55,383 bases of DNA from Pseudomonas asplenii. GTDB taxonomy: Bacteria > Pseudomonadota > Gammaproteobacteria > Pseudomonadales > Pseudomonadaceae. This document shows positions 31,925-39,976 of the stretch, piece by piece. Position 1 is the stretch's first letter. Each line of letters begins with the position of its first letter. Location: NCBI RefSeq assembly GCF_001293465.1, contig NZ_JSYZ01000054.1:1-55383 (forward strand), given 5' to 3'. Made by a program: the position numbers and the translations under genes. Below the pieces are notes generated by a model. The model did not search any database, was not told where the DNA came from, and was given only the letters and a program-made list of their open reading frames with translations.

Positions 31925-32409
31925 TCTTCTACCTTGATGTCTGAGTCAGATGGGCTTGTTGGGGGAGTTTTTCCGTTTTTCGCCTTGCGGTTTTCTTCAA
32001 TGTGCCGCTTTAGACCTTCAGCGAATTCTGGACTGCTCTTGATCATCTGCAGGCCCCAGAGCAGCGTATCCGACACGATGTCGCCCAACGGCTTGCCAGT
32101 TTTCTCGGCAGCCTTTTGCAGCAGTTCAAAGGCAGATCGGTCGATGGTCAGGGGCATGCTCTCGCCGCCAGGTTCCTCTAGGACGATTGTGACAGTTTTT
32201 GTCTCAGGAGGCTGGCCCAGCAGTTCATCAACGCTGACGCCCAGAGCGTCAGCGAGTTTTCCCAGAACGGTCTTCCGCGGGCTGGCTTGGCCAGCTTCGT
32301 ATCGCGAGATCTGAGAAGGAGAGACGCCGCTCGCGTCCCCCAACTCCTGCTGAGTGAGATTTTTTGAGCCGCGCAGGCGAATGAGATTGTTCGCGAATTC
32401 AGTGGTCAT
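31888..32409 (-). CDS. XRE-family repressor of the immI-like module
   Basis: A 173-residue protein with an N-terminal HTH (NLTQQELGDASGVSPSQISR, YEAGQASPRKTVLGKLADAL) and a C-terminal helical region but no S24 protease domain, so it is not a self-cleaving CI. The start at 32409 follows AAGGGG. It is divergent from an Arc-type gene across palindromic sites and probably controls the antirepressor genes. Confidence 0.85.
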   Translation of the reverse strand: MTTEFANNLIRLRGSKNLTQQELGDASGVSPSQISRYEAGQASPRKTVLGKLADALGVSVDELLGQPPETKTVTIVLEEPGGESMPLTIDRSAFELLQKAAEKTGKPLGDIVSDTLLWGLQMIKSSPEFAEGLKRHIEENRKAKNGKTPPTSPSDSDIKVEECESCEATKLSD

Positions 32410-32421
32410 GGGTGCCCCTTC

Positions 32422-32496
32422 TATTACGCTAGGGTAATACAAACTCACGAAAAGCAAAAATGCGTTTGACAAAGTCAACAAACGCACTAAACTCAC
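32422..32496 (+). promoter_or_regulatory. Operator-promoter region between repressor and Arc-type gene
   Basis: Inverted repeats TATTAC/GTAATA (32422-32439) and TGCGTTTG/CAAACGCA (32461-32486), plus a direct repeat AAACTCAC (32441 and 32489). The second palindrome contains -35 TTGACA (32466-32471), with -10 TAAACT (32488-32493) driving the Arc-type gene. Confidence 0.6.
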
Positions 32497-32519
32497 AAAA
32501 CGCAAACAAGGAGGCGTGT

Positions 32520-32687
32520 ATGAAACCCGAAAAAATCACTACGGCCGTGCGGATGCTGTGCGAAATGCGCCAGAAGCTGGAGGAGAGCGCCTATCAGAAC
32601 GGTCGAACCTTGAGCGGCGAAATCGTGTTCCGCCTGCGCAAGTCACTGGAGCAGGAGATGCAGAATGAGCAAAAGCAGCGAGCATAA
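32520..32687 (+). CDS. Arc-like DNA-binding protein 1
   Basis: A 55-residue ribbon-helix-helix candidate: KITTAVRMLCEMRQKLEESA and NGRTLSGEIVFRLRKSLEQE. AAGGAGG lies upstream. Arc-type proteins repress antirepressor genes in P22. Confidence 0.75.
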   Translation: MKPEKITTAVRMLCEMRQKLEESAYQNGRTLSGEIVFRLRKSLEQEMQNEQKQRA

Positions 32688-32710
32688 AAACAGCGCTGGC
32701 CAGGCTCGGA

Positions 32711-33172
32711 TTATTCCTTTGGGAACCTCTTGCGAGGTTTCGGCCCATTCGACGATGAGGTATTACCGACAAGTACATCAAGCGCCTGGATGGCTTCGTA
32801 TGCCCGGCGAATTGCCTCGCTGACACCTGGTTGCTCTGTCTCATTTTTTCCAAGTGATGCCATCAGCTTCTCTTTAGAGATACGAGTCGTCATAGGCACA
32901 GTGTCGATGTCTGTCTGCTTATCGTCATCGCTGTGTTGGCTGATAGTCACCTCAACAGCTAGACCCTTTTCCCGGCCCATCTCAATCAGGAGGTCGGTGA
33001 GTTCGCCCATGCCCATTTGCTTCGAGTCCCGCGGGGCAAAGCTTTCCTCGAGGCGGGAAATAATTTCTGCGTGCAGTGAGCGGGAGCCTTGTCTTGCACT
33101 GTCATCCAATCGCTGACGAAGCTCATTCGGCATGCGTACCGGGTAGGGAGATATTGCGTGTCGATCGCTCAT
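32711..33172 (-). CDS. Arc/Mnt-type repressor with C-terminal extension
   Basis: A 153-residue protein with an N-terminal ribbon-helix-helix (PYPVRMPNELRQRLDDSARQ, SRSLHAEIISRLEESF) and a longer C-terminal half, probably for oligomerisation. It is divergent from Arc-like protein 3 across a GACTCA-centred palindrome. Confidence 0.8.
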   Translation of the reverse strand: MSDRHAISPYPVRMPNELRQRLDDSARQGSRSLHAEIISRLEESFAPRDSKQMGMGELTDLLIEMGREKGLAVEVTISQHSDDDKQTDIDTVPMTTRISKEKLMASLGKNETEQPGVSEAIRRAYEAIQALDVLVGNTSSSNGPKPRKRFPKE

Positions 33173-33221
33173 GACGGACCCAAATTTTGTATTGCAGGAA
33201 GTATGCGAAATGAATCAAAAA

Positions 33222-33273
33222 GACTCAATGAGTCCACTTGACTCTATTTTTACGTGAGTTAATATGAGTCCAC
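33222..33273 (+). promoter_or_regulatory. Operator-promoter for the Arc-antirepressor operon
   Basis: The palindrome GACTCAATGAGTC (33222-33234) and two ATGAGTCCAC direct repeats (33228-33237, 33264-33273) flank -35 TTGACT (33238-33243) and -10 TAATAT (33260-33265). Confidence 0.6.
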
Positions 33274-33292
33274 AAACAGCAAGGAGCGTCAC

Positions 33293-33469
33293 ATGAAAGA
33301 CGCGCACAAGGTAGCGCCATACAGCTTGAGGATTGCAGAGCACCTGAAGGGGAAGGCGAGGGAGGAGGCGGCGACTAATCGGCGCAGCCTCAACGCAGAG
33401 CTTGAGCTGTTGATTGAGGAGGGGTTCAAGTGGCGGGAAATGCAGCAGGCGAAGCAGGCGGTAGCCTGA
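33293..33469 (+). CDS. Arc-like DNA-binding protein 3
   Basis: A 58-residue ribbon-helix-helix protein: KVAPYSLRIAEHLKGKAREE and NRRSLNAELELLIEEGF. AAGGAGC upstream. It precedes the two antirepressor genes, as arc precedes ant in P22. Confidence 0.75.
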   Translation: MKDAHKVAPYSLRIAEHLKGKAREEAATNRRSLNAELELLIEEGFKWREMQQAKQAVA

Positions 33470-33543
33470 AACGAAGAAGCCCCGACGAGGTGAGAGTCGT
33501 CAGGGCTTCGGAAAACGAGATCAACTTCGAGGAAGAAATCGTC

Positions 33544-34422
33544 ATGGGCGATACTAGCACAGCTGTAGCGAAATCCAATGTCATCCCGTTCCGTTCGACC
33601 AAGCTGTTACTCGTTGAGCGCGACGGACAGCCTTTCGTTCCAATGAAACCAGTAGTAGAGGGGATGGGGCTGGCTTGGCAAACCCAGCACCGCAAGCTGA
33701 TGGCTGGGCGCTTTGCTTCAGTTATCACCATGATGGTGACAACTGGATTTGATGGTAAGCAGTACGAAATGGCGTGCTTGCCATTGAAAAAGCTTCCGGG
33801 CTGGCTGATGTCGATTCACGCGAGCAAGGTCCGGCCTGATCTTCGCGAGAACGTGTTGGTCTATCAGGACGAGTGCGACGACGCGTTGTGGGCTTACTGG
33901 AACGAAGGTCATGCCGTGAACCATCGCGGACCAGGGCAGGCGATGACCGTCCTCGGGCAAACCATTGGCACCGATGGATTTCACATGCTGGGAGCGGTAG
34001 TGAAGGGGAAGGTGTCGAGCCTGCCAGCTCAAATTCAGCGTCGGGCCACCGCGAAAATCTGGTCGCAGACTCATGCAGCTTTTGGCGTTCGGTCGGCGGC
34101 AGATATTCCGGCCGATCAGCTTGACGCTGCGCGGAACTTCATCGCGGCCTATGCCGTTCTTGAGGGTGAGTTCATGCCGAAGGAGCAGGGCAAGTCTGTT
34201 GAGATTCCGTCCGATCTATCGGAAACCCAGCGCTACCTGGTGTTCATCGACGGCTTCGGCAAGCGCCAGGTTCAGCCCGTTCCATTAGATGCATGCGTGA
34301 TGTCGCCTACCCAGTTCCTGGCTGCTGTCACTGGATCGAATGGAATTCATGTCTCGCCGGCGGCGCTGTTCGATTTTGCCCTGGCGGCGATGGGGAAGGT
34401 GAAGTGGAGGGTGGCGGCATGA
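33544..34422 (+). CDS. P22-type antirepressor 1
   Basis: A 292-residue protein with the P22_AR_N domain: LLVERDGQPFVPMKPVVEGM, QTQHRKLMAG, and LKKLPGWLMSIHASKVRPDL. The C-terminal half differs from antirepressor 2. Antirepressors bind and inactivate CI-type repressors. The start at 33544 has AGGA about eleven bases upstream. Confidence 0.88.
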   Translation: MGDTSTAVAKSNVIPFRSTKLLLVERDGQPFVPMKPVVEGMGLAWQTQHRKLMAGRFASVITMMVTTGFDGKQYEMACLPLKKLPGWLMSIHASKVRPDLRENVLVYQDECDDALWAYWNEGHAVNHRGPGQAMTVLGQTIGTDGFHMLGAVVKGKVSSLPAQIQRRATAKIWSQTHAAFGVRSAADIPADQLDAARNFIAAYAVLEGEFMPKEQGKSVEIPSDLSETQRYLVFIDGFGKRQVQPVPLDACVMSPTQFLAAVTGSNGIHVSPAALFDFALAAMGKVKWRVAA

Positions 34423-35147
34423 GCGCTTTGATGACGGTTCCATTCCATGGCGTTGATCTGTACTTGGTTGAGCGCGACGGTCAGCCATTTGTTCCGATGA
34501 AGCCAATGGTTGAGGGGATGGGTATCGACTGGAAGAGCCAGCATCGCAAATTGACTGCCAATCAACGCCGCTGGGGGATGGTCATCATGACCACCCCTTC
34601 CGCTGGCGGCGAACAAGAAGCTGTCTGCATACCCCTTCGCAAACTACCAGGCTGGCTCTCGACACTTGAGCCGAACCGGGTAAAAAGCGAGGCTGCTCGG
34701 CAGAAGATCGAAGAATTTCAAGACGAGTGCGACGACGCGCTCTGGCAGTACTGGAACGACGGACATGCCGTGAATCCTCGATCTCAGTTGCCAGCAGCAA
34801 ATGATTCTGCCGTTGAATTCGGTAAGCTGGCGCTGGAGAACCTGCCGAATCTTGGCGAAACGAGCAAGCAGGCCTTGCTCAGCCATATTTCGGAGATCGC
34901 ATTCGGTCAGCGCTTGATTCCATTGCCGAAGGTCGAAGAGAGCCTGAAGTTGGCGGGTGAGGTTGGCGAGATGTTCGGAGTCAGTGCGCAGAAAATCGGC
35001 AGGCTCGCGAATCAGCACGGCCTAAAGACTGATGAGTACGGTGAGTACCGCCTCGACAAGTCAAAGTACAGCGACCGCCAGTGCGAAACCTTCTTCTATA
35101 ACCGTGCAGCGGTAGAGCGATTCCGGGAAATCCTCGGGCAACGCTAA
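34419..35147 (+). CDS. P22-type antirepressor 2
   Basis: A 242-residue protein whose first 110 residues repeat the P22_AR_N domain of antirepressor 1 (LYLVERDGQPFVPMKPMVEG, IPLRKLPGWLSTLEPNRVKS). The C-terminus is different and has an HTH-like segment (FGVSAQKIGRLANQHGLKTD). ATGA overlap makes the two translationally coupled. Confidence 0.88.
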   Translation: MSALMTVPFHGVDLYLVERDGQPFVPMKPMVEGMGIDWKSQHRKLTANQRRWGMVIMTTPSAGGEQEAVCIPLRKLPGWLSTLEPNRVKSEAARQKIEEFQDECDDALWQYWNDGHAVNPRSQLPAANDSAVEFGKLALENLPNLGETSKQALLSHISEIAFGQRLIPLPKVEESLKLAGEVGEMFGVSAQKIGRLANQHGLKTDEYGEYRLDKSKYSDRQCETFFYNRAAVERFREILGQR

Positions 35148-35185
35148 GCGTCCAGCCAAGGAGGGCATCCCTCGTACCCGAAGAA

Positions 35186-35206
35186 CCCCGCCCATGCGGG
35201 GCTTTC
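35186..35206 (+). terminator. Terminator of the antirepressor operon
   Basis: CCCCGC and GCGGGG arms followed by CTTTC after the second antirepressor. Confidence 0.7.
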
Positions 35207-35260
35207 GTGTTGCTTTCTCGTTGATGATAAAGTCCCGCAGTATTTCAACGAGGGAACGAT

Positions 35261-36157
35261 ATGAAAATGTTCGTAGGGGCGTTGGCTGCTGGGTTGTTAT
35301 TAAGCTTGGTTCCGCTTGCCTCAAACGCAGACTGGGCCAAAACGCCCCTTAGAGATGAGATGAGAGCCATTGAATCGCTGATGTACAGCCAGGAATCCTC
35401 GCCTATTTTAGGTCAAGGCCCGAAGCTGACTCTTAGTGTTTTCGATAAAAATGACGGTTTTCCGGCTGTCATGCTGAGCATCGAAACGGGAGTGGTCGAT
35501 GGTTGTCCGGAGCAAGGATTGCAGACGTGTGATCTCCAGGCTCGCTTTGACAACGGGGAGGTGCGAGGGCTTTCTTTTGCGACGCGGGACGGGAAACGCC
35601 TGACACCAACAAACTCTGGAGCATTCTCCGGCGCGGTAATAGCATCAAAGATCCTGTACATAGAACTCCCTATTGGAGGGTCAATCGCTCAATATCGATA
35701 CGAACTTCGAGGGCTTGAAGCCAAATACATAGCGGAACCCTCTATATCGTTCATGGGATTCGAGCTTGGAGGATCTTATCCGGAGCAGAAGCCGAATATG
35801 GAGGCCTCGGGTGGCGAAGATGGCCATACATGTTATTCCGGGAAAAATATCCAGAATGTATTTTCAGGGGTCAGTGTTTCGAAAGTGACACTGTGCTTCT
35901 ATAATGATGTTTTTTATCAGGCGTTTATTGTTCCGGGTAGCAAGCAGGCTTACGCGGTAGGCTTTTCATATCTTTCTAAAAAATTTGGGAAGGTTGATCC
36001 AGATGGAGTCTACCCATCTTGGCCGGCTGACACAGGAAAACTAATCAGGAAAAACGTACGCAGCGCGTCTTACTTGTCCGTCGGGAAAAATAAATATGAC
36101 GATGCATTTATAATAACTGATGAAGCATTGAGCCTGAGGGTCCCAAAATCTCAATGA
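35261..36157 (+). CDS. Secreted protein of unknown function
   Basis: A 298-residue protein with a signal peptide (FVGALAAGLLLSLVPLASNA, cut near residue 23) and a beta-rich mature part with four or five Cys, likely a periplasmic disulfide protein. GAGGGAACG precedes the start. It has its own terminator and looks AT-richer than the tail genes, typical of a moron that modifies the host envelope. No family recognised. Confidence 0.7.
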   Translation: MKMFVGALAAGLLLSLVPLASNADWAKTPLRDEMRAIESLMYSQESSPILGQGPKLTLSVFDKNDGFPAVMLSIETGVVDGCPEQGLQTCDLQARFDNGEVRGLSFATRDGKRLTPTNSGAFSGAVIASKILYIELPIGGSIAQYRYELRGLEAKYIAEPSISFMGFELGGSYPEQKPNMEASGGEDGHTCYSGKNIQNVFSGVSVSKVTLCFYNDVFYQAFIVPGSKQAYAVGFSYLSKKFGKVDPDGVYPSWPADTGKLIRKNVRSASYLSVGKNKYDDAFIITDEALSLRVPKSQ

Positions 36158-36174
36158 TCTAATAGATGTAGATA

Positions 36175-36198
36175 GCCGCCGTATGGCGGCTTTTTTTT
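36175..36198 (+). terminator. Terminator of the secreted-protein gene
   Basis: GCCGCC-GTAT-GGCGGC followed by eight T residues. Confidence 0.9.
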
Positions 36199-36248
36199 GC
36201 CCATAAAACATCGGATTGAAGGTATCTTGATCCACTTGGGAAAAGCAG

Positions 36249-39200
36249 ATGAGCACAAATTTCGCATCCTTAGGCATTTCTGTTGAATCGTCGCAGGCAG
36301 TGAAGGCCGCTGGCGACCTGGATAAACTGGTCGACTCGGCAGAGGGCGCCCAGAGGGCAATTGACGATCTGGGCAAAACCGGTGAGGGCCTGGCCAACAC
36401 TGGCAAGAGAATTACCCAGGCAGAGAGCGAAATAGCTCAGAGCGTCGACAAATCTACTGCCGCGATGGATCGTAGGTCTGAGGCGAGCCGCAAAGCATCT
36501 GGCAGTGCTGCAGCTGAAATCAATCTTATCAGCCAGCTTGATCGAGCAATGACTGGCAATATCACTAGCATGGAATCTTTGATTCAAGCTGAGGGATTGC
36601 TCGAGCGAGCCAAGAAAGGCGGCCTGGTAACAATTGAGGACCAGGTCAGGTATCAGGATCAGTTGGGAAAGGCCCATGACAGGCTTGAAAAAGCTGAGGC
36701 CAAAGAGCTCGCGCAGAAGCAGCGCTTGATTGAGGCCGAGGGCCGACGGATCGAAGCGCTGAAGCGCATCGTGGATGGAATCGACCCTTTAACCTCCAAA
36801 CTGGCAAAGCTCGAAGAGCGCGAGCGAGCCCTAAACGAGCTTCATAAGCTCGGCGAGACTGACGTAAACCGCTACAACGAAGCATTGGCGAAGATCGGCA
36901 AGGATCGCGCTGGACTGACCGCGACGGAGACCGCGTTCGATAAGTTGAAGCTAGGCACTCGCCAAGCCCAAGAGAACGTGATGCAACTCGCCAATGCCCT
37001 GCAATCGGGTGACCTGGGGAGTGGGGCTCGTGCCATCGTCCAGTTAGGTGCTGGAGCGGGCGCTTCGGCGAAGAGCATGGCGGGACTGCTCATACCGTCC
37101 AGCTTGCTTGTTGCGGCCCTTGGATCACTCGCGTACGCATATCTCGATGCCATGAAGCAGGCGCGTGAGTTTAACGCCGCAATTAACGGCGGCACGAACG
37201 GAGCGGGGCAGACAATAGCCAGCCTGAAGGACATGGCCGACGGCGCTGGTCTCGTTACCGGGAATCTGTCTGGTGCGCGGGAGGCTGTTGTGTCGCTCGC
37301 TTCTGGAGTGGCTACCAGCGGCATGCAGATGCGCAATCTGGCTGAAGCCGCAGCAGCGATCAGCGAGGTCACAGGGCAGGGCGCCGGAGAACTCGCAAAA
37401 TCGTTCGCCACTGCCGGCGACACAGCGACGGAGGCAGCAGGCAAGATCAGCAGTCAGTATGGATTGCTCACCCTTGAGCAGTACCAGGTTATCAAAGGGC
37501 TTGATGATCAGGGCGAAAGCCAGCGTGCCTTGGATACGCTTAGTGAAGATCTGAATCAGGCAGCTCTCGTTCGGCTGAAGTCCTACCGTGAGTCGCTTTC
37601 GGATTTAGAGCGCGATTGGGACAAAATCAAGAACTCCATCAAGGGTGCCTACGCCGAAGTTCGGTCGGAGATTTTCCCGGACCTGGCCAAGCAGATCGAG
37701 ATTACCCAGCGTGTACTGGACACCCGCAAAGGAGGCGGCGTTGCCGGCGCAATATCCAATGGACTCAGCTCACTGAACACTGCGCTTGGCTTGGGCACCG
37801 GTGAGCACGACGATTCAACTGAAGCGCTGGAAAAAAAGCTGACGGAATTGAAGTCTCGACTTGCAGCGAGCAGCGCCCAGACGGAAGCAACTGGTGAGGT
37901 TACTGACGCCAACCAAAAGGCGATCAAGGCTCAGCGAGAGCTAGATGCGCAACTTGATAACGTAAATCCGCTCAACAAGCGTAAAGTCGGGCTGGAAAAG
38001 CTCAACAATCAGTTCAAAGCGCTATATGAAAACGCGGAGAAAACAGGGCAAAAATCTCCATTACTTGATGGCGTGAACTACGACGGCAAAAAGTTTTCGG
38101 GAGGTGCTTACGATACGCTGCTCAAGGGGCTTCAGGAAAAAAATAAAGACCCGAAAACAGCCGCGATCCAAGTTGACCTGACCGCCTTCAACACCGCCAA
38201 GAACAACCTGTCCGACATTGTCAATGACTACCGAAACGCCCAGAAGGAGCTGGAGGCCAAGCAGAAGGCCGGCGTGGTGGATTTGTCGGCTTACGCTAAG
38301 CAGCGCTCGGCCCTGATCAATCAGGAAAAGGACGATGTGACTGCCGCGTACCAGGCTGAGATTGATGCCCTGGAAGCGGCAAAGGCTAAAAAGACCACGA
38401 CAGCAGCCCAGAGCATCCAGCTTGATCAGAAAATTGCCGATGCACGGCAGGGGATGGTCAAGGCTCAAAAGGATGCCGATAGCCAACTGACGGTCATCGC
38501 GACGAACGAGAAGGGTCGGCTGGAGCAGATGACGGCGGCCTCAGAGGCATACGTCAACCAACTGGAGCGTCAGCGTGCAGCGCTCGCTGCCTCAGGTCTC
38601 CGTGCGGCCACTGGATTGGGTCTTGGTGATCGCCAGGCCTCGCTGCAGGCCAGCCTTGATGCAGCCACGGACAAGTTCAACGACGAGCGTGCGAAGCTGC
38701 TGGATCGCCGTAAGACGGCACCCGACAAGTACAGCCAAGAAGACTACCTGCGTGACTTGGCCAGCCTGGAGGATGCTGAGCGCAAGTACCGCGATACGGT
38801 TGTCGACAATTACAACCAAATGTCCGTCGCCCAAGGCGATTGGCGCAGTGGCGCTTCATCGGCTTTCCAGAATTACCTGGAGAGTGCACGGGACGTTGCT
38901 GGCCAGACCAAATCGCTTTTCGGGAACGCTTTCTCCTCGATGGAGGATGCGATCGTGAACTTCGCCATGACCGGGAAGGCTTCCTTCGGGGACTTCGCGA
39001 AATCGGTGATTGCCGACATGGTGCGTATCGAGGCCAGGAAGGCGGCGTCGTCTGGGCTGAGTGCTCTGTTCGGCTTTGCCTCTACGGCGCTTGGCTCGTA
39101 CTTCGGGGGTGGCGCCAATGGACTAGCCGCCGGCTCGGCAGGGGCAACATCGTCGAGCCTTGGCGCCTCGGCCGCCGGCTATTCCTCAGCCTACTTCCAA

Positions 39201-39599
39201 GCCAATGGCGGCGCCTGGTCCAACGGCGTGCAGTTGTTCGCCGACGGCGGTGCATTCACTAACAGCATCGTCAGCAAGCCAACAGCATTCGGTATGGCCA
39301 ACGGAAAGCTTGGGGTGATGGGTGAGGCAGGGGATGAGGCAATTATGCCGCTCACACGTACTATCGGCGGTGCTCTTGGCGTGCGCGCTGTTGGTGGAGG
39401 GGGCGCATCCAGCAGTAACCAGGTGATCATCCAGCAGAACTTCTCTGTGCCAGACGGCCAGGGAAGCCCCAGTGATGCAGACAGCCAGGCTCTTGCTCAG
39501 GCCTATGCCAAGTCAGCCAAGCAGGGTGCCCAGGAGCAGATTGCCAAGGATCTCCGGCCAGGTGGCCAGATATACATGGCCATCAGAGGGCGTAGGTAA
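36249..39599 (+). CDS. Tail tape measure protein
   Basis: A 1116-residue protein: long N-terminal coiled coil (residues about 1-260), a membrane-like helical segment (SMAGLLIPSSLLVAALGSLA), further coiled coil (550-830) and a C-terminal Gly/Ala/Ser-rich region with GLAAGSAGATSSSLGASAAG. It sets tail length, is wrapped by the chaperones at 29063-29754 and is ejected with DNA. GGGAAAAG precedes the ATG. Confidence 0.92.
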   Translation: MSTNFASLGISVESSQAVKAAGDLDKLVDSAEGAQRAIDDLGKTGEGLANTGKRITQAESEIAQSVDKSTAAMDRRSEASRKASGSAAAEINLISQLDRAMTGNITSMESLIQAEGLLERAKKGGLVTIEDQVRYQDQLGKAHDRLEKAEAKELAQKQRLIEAEGRRIEALKRIVDGIDPLTSKLAKLEERERALNELHKLGETDVNRYNEALAKIGKDRAGLTATETAFDKLKLGTRQAQENVMQLANALQSGDLGSGARAIVQLGAGAGASAKSMAGLLIPSSLLVAALGSLAYAYLDAMKQAREFNAAINGGTNGAGQTIASLKDMADGAGLVTGNLSGAREAVVSLASGVATSGMQMRNLAEAAAAISEVTGQGAGELAKSFATAGDTATEAAGKISSQYGLLTLEQYQVIKGLDDQGESQRALDTLSEDLNQAALVRLKSYRESLSDLERDWDKIKNSIKGAYAEVRSEIFPDLAKQIEITQRVLDTRKGGGVAGAISNGLSSLNTALGLGTGEHDDSTEALEKKLTELKSRLAASSAQTEATGEVTDANQKAIKAQRELDAQLDNVNPLNKRKVGLEKLNNQFKALYENAEKTGQKSPLLDGVNYDGKKFSGGAYDTLLKGLQEKNKDPKTAAIQVDLTAFNTAKNNLSDIVNDYRNAQKELEAKQKAGVVDLSAYAKQRSALINQEKDDVTAAYQAEIDALEAAKAKKTTTAAQSIQLDQKIADARQGMVKAQKDADSQLTVIATNEKGRLEQMTAASEAYVNQLERQRAALAASGLRAATGLGLGDRQASLQASLDAATDKFNDERAKLLDRRKTAPDKYSQEDYLRDLASLEDAERKYRDTVVDNYNQMSVAQGDWRSGASSAFQNYLESARDVAGQTKSLFGNAFSSMEDAIVNFAMTGKASFGDFAKSVIADMVRIEARKAASSGLSALFGFASTALGSYFGGGANGLAAGSAGATSSSLGASAAGYSSAYFQANGGAWSNGVQLFADGGAFTNSIVSKPTAFGMANGKLGVMGEAGDEAIMPLTRTIGGALGVRAVGGGGASSSNQVIIQQNFSVPDGQGSPSDADSQALAQAYAKSAKQGAQEQIAKDLRPGGQIYMAIRGRR

Positions 39600-39607
39600 T
39601 TTATCGC

Positions 39608-39631
39608 ACCCGCTTCGGCGGGTTTCTTTTT
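39608..39631 (+). terminator. Hairpin after the tape measure gene
   Basis: ACCCGC-TTCG-GCGGGT followed by a T-rich run. Confidence 0.7.
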
Positions 39632-39640
39632 GGAGTCAAC

Positions 39641-39976
39641 ATGGCCGAGACATTCACTTGGGGCCCTGAACGAAACACAACCCCGACCATTTCGTTTCGC
39701 ACGAAGTCGGCCAAGTTTGGCGATGGATATGAGCAGCGGGCCGCCGACGGTATCAACAACCGCACGCAGTCCTGGCCACTGAAGTTCACTGGTACGAAAA
39801 AGCGAATCGAGGAAATTATGGACTTCCTCGATCGGCATGCCGGCCACAAGGCCTTCTATTGGAAAAACCCCTTTGGCGAAACGGTGCTCTATCGCTGTGA
39901 CCAGTATCAGCCGCAGCCTATGAGCGGTACCACGTACTCGCTAACCGCCACCTTCGATCAGGCATTTCACCCATGA
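39641..39976 (+). CDS. Minor tail protein M
   Basis: A 111-residue lambda gpM family protein: KFGDGYEQRAADGINNRTQS, FLDRHAGHKAFYWKNPFGE and YSLTATFDQAF. It acts in tail-tip assembly. Confidence 0.92.
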   Translation: MAETFTWGPERNTTPTISFRTKSAKFGDGYEQRAADGINNRTQSWPLKFTGTKKRIEEIMDFLDRHAGHKAFYWKNPFGETVLYRCDQYQPQPMSGTTYSLTATFDQAFHP

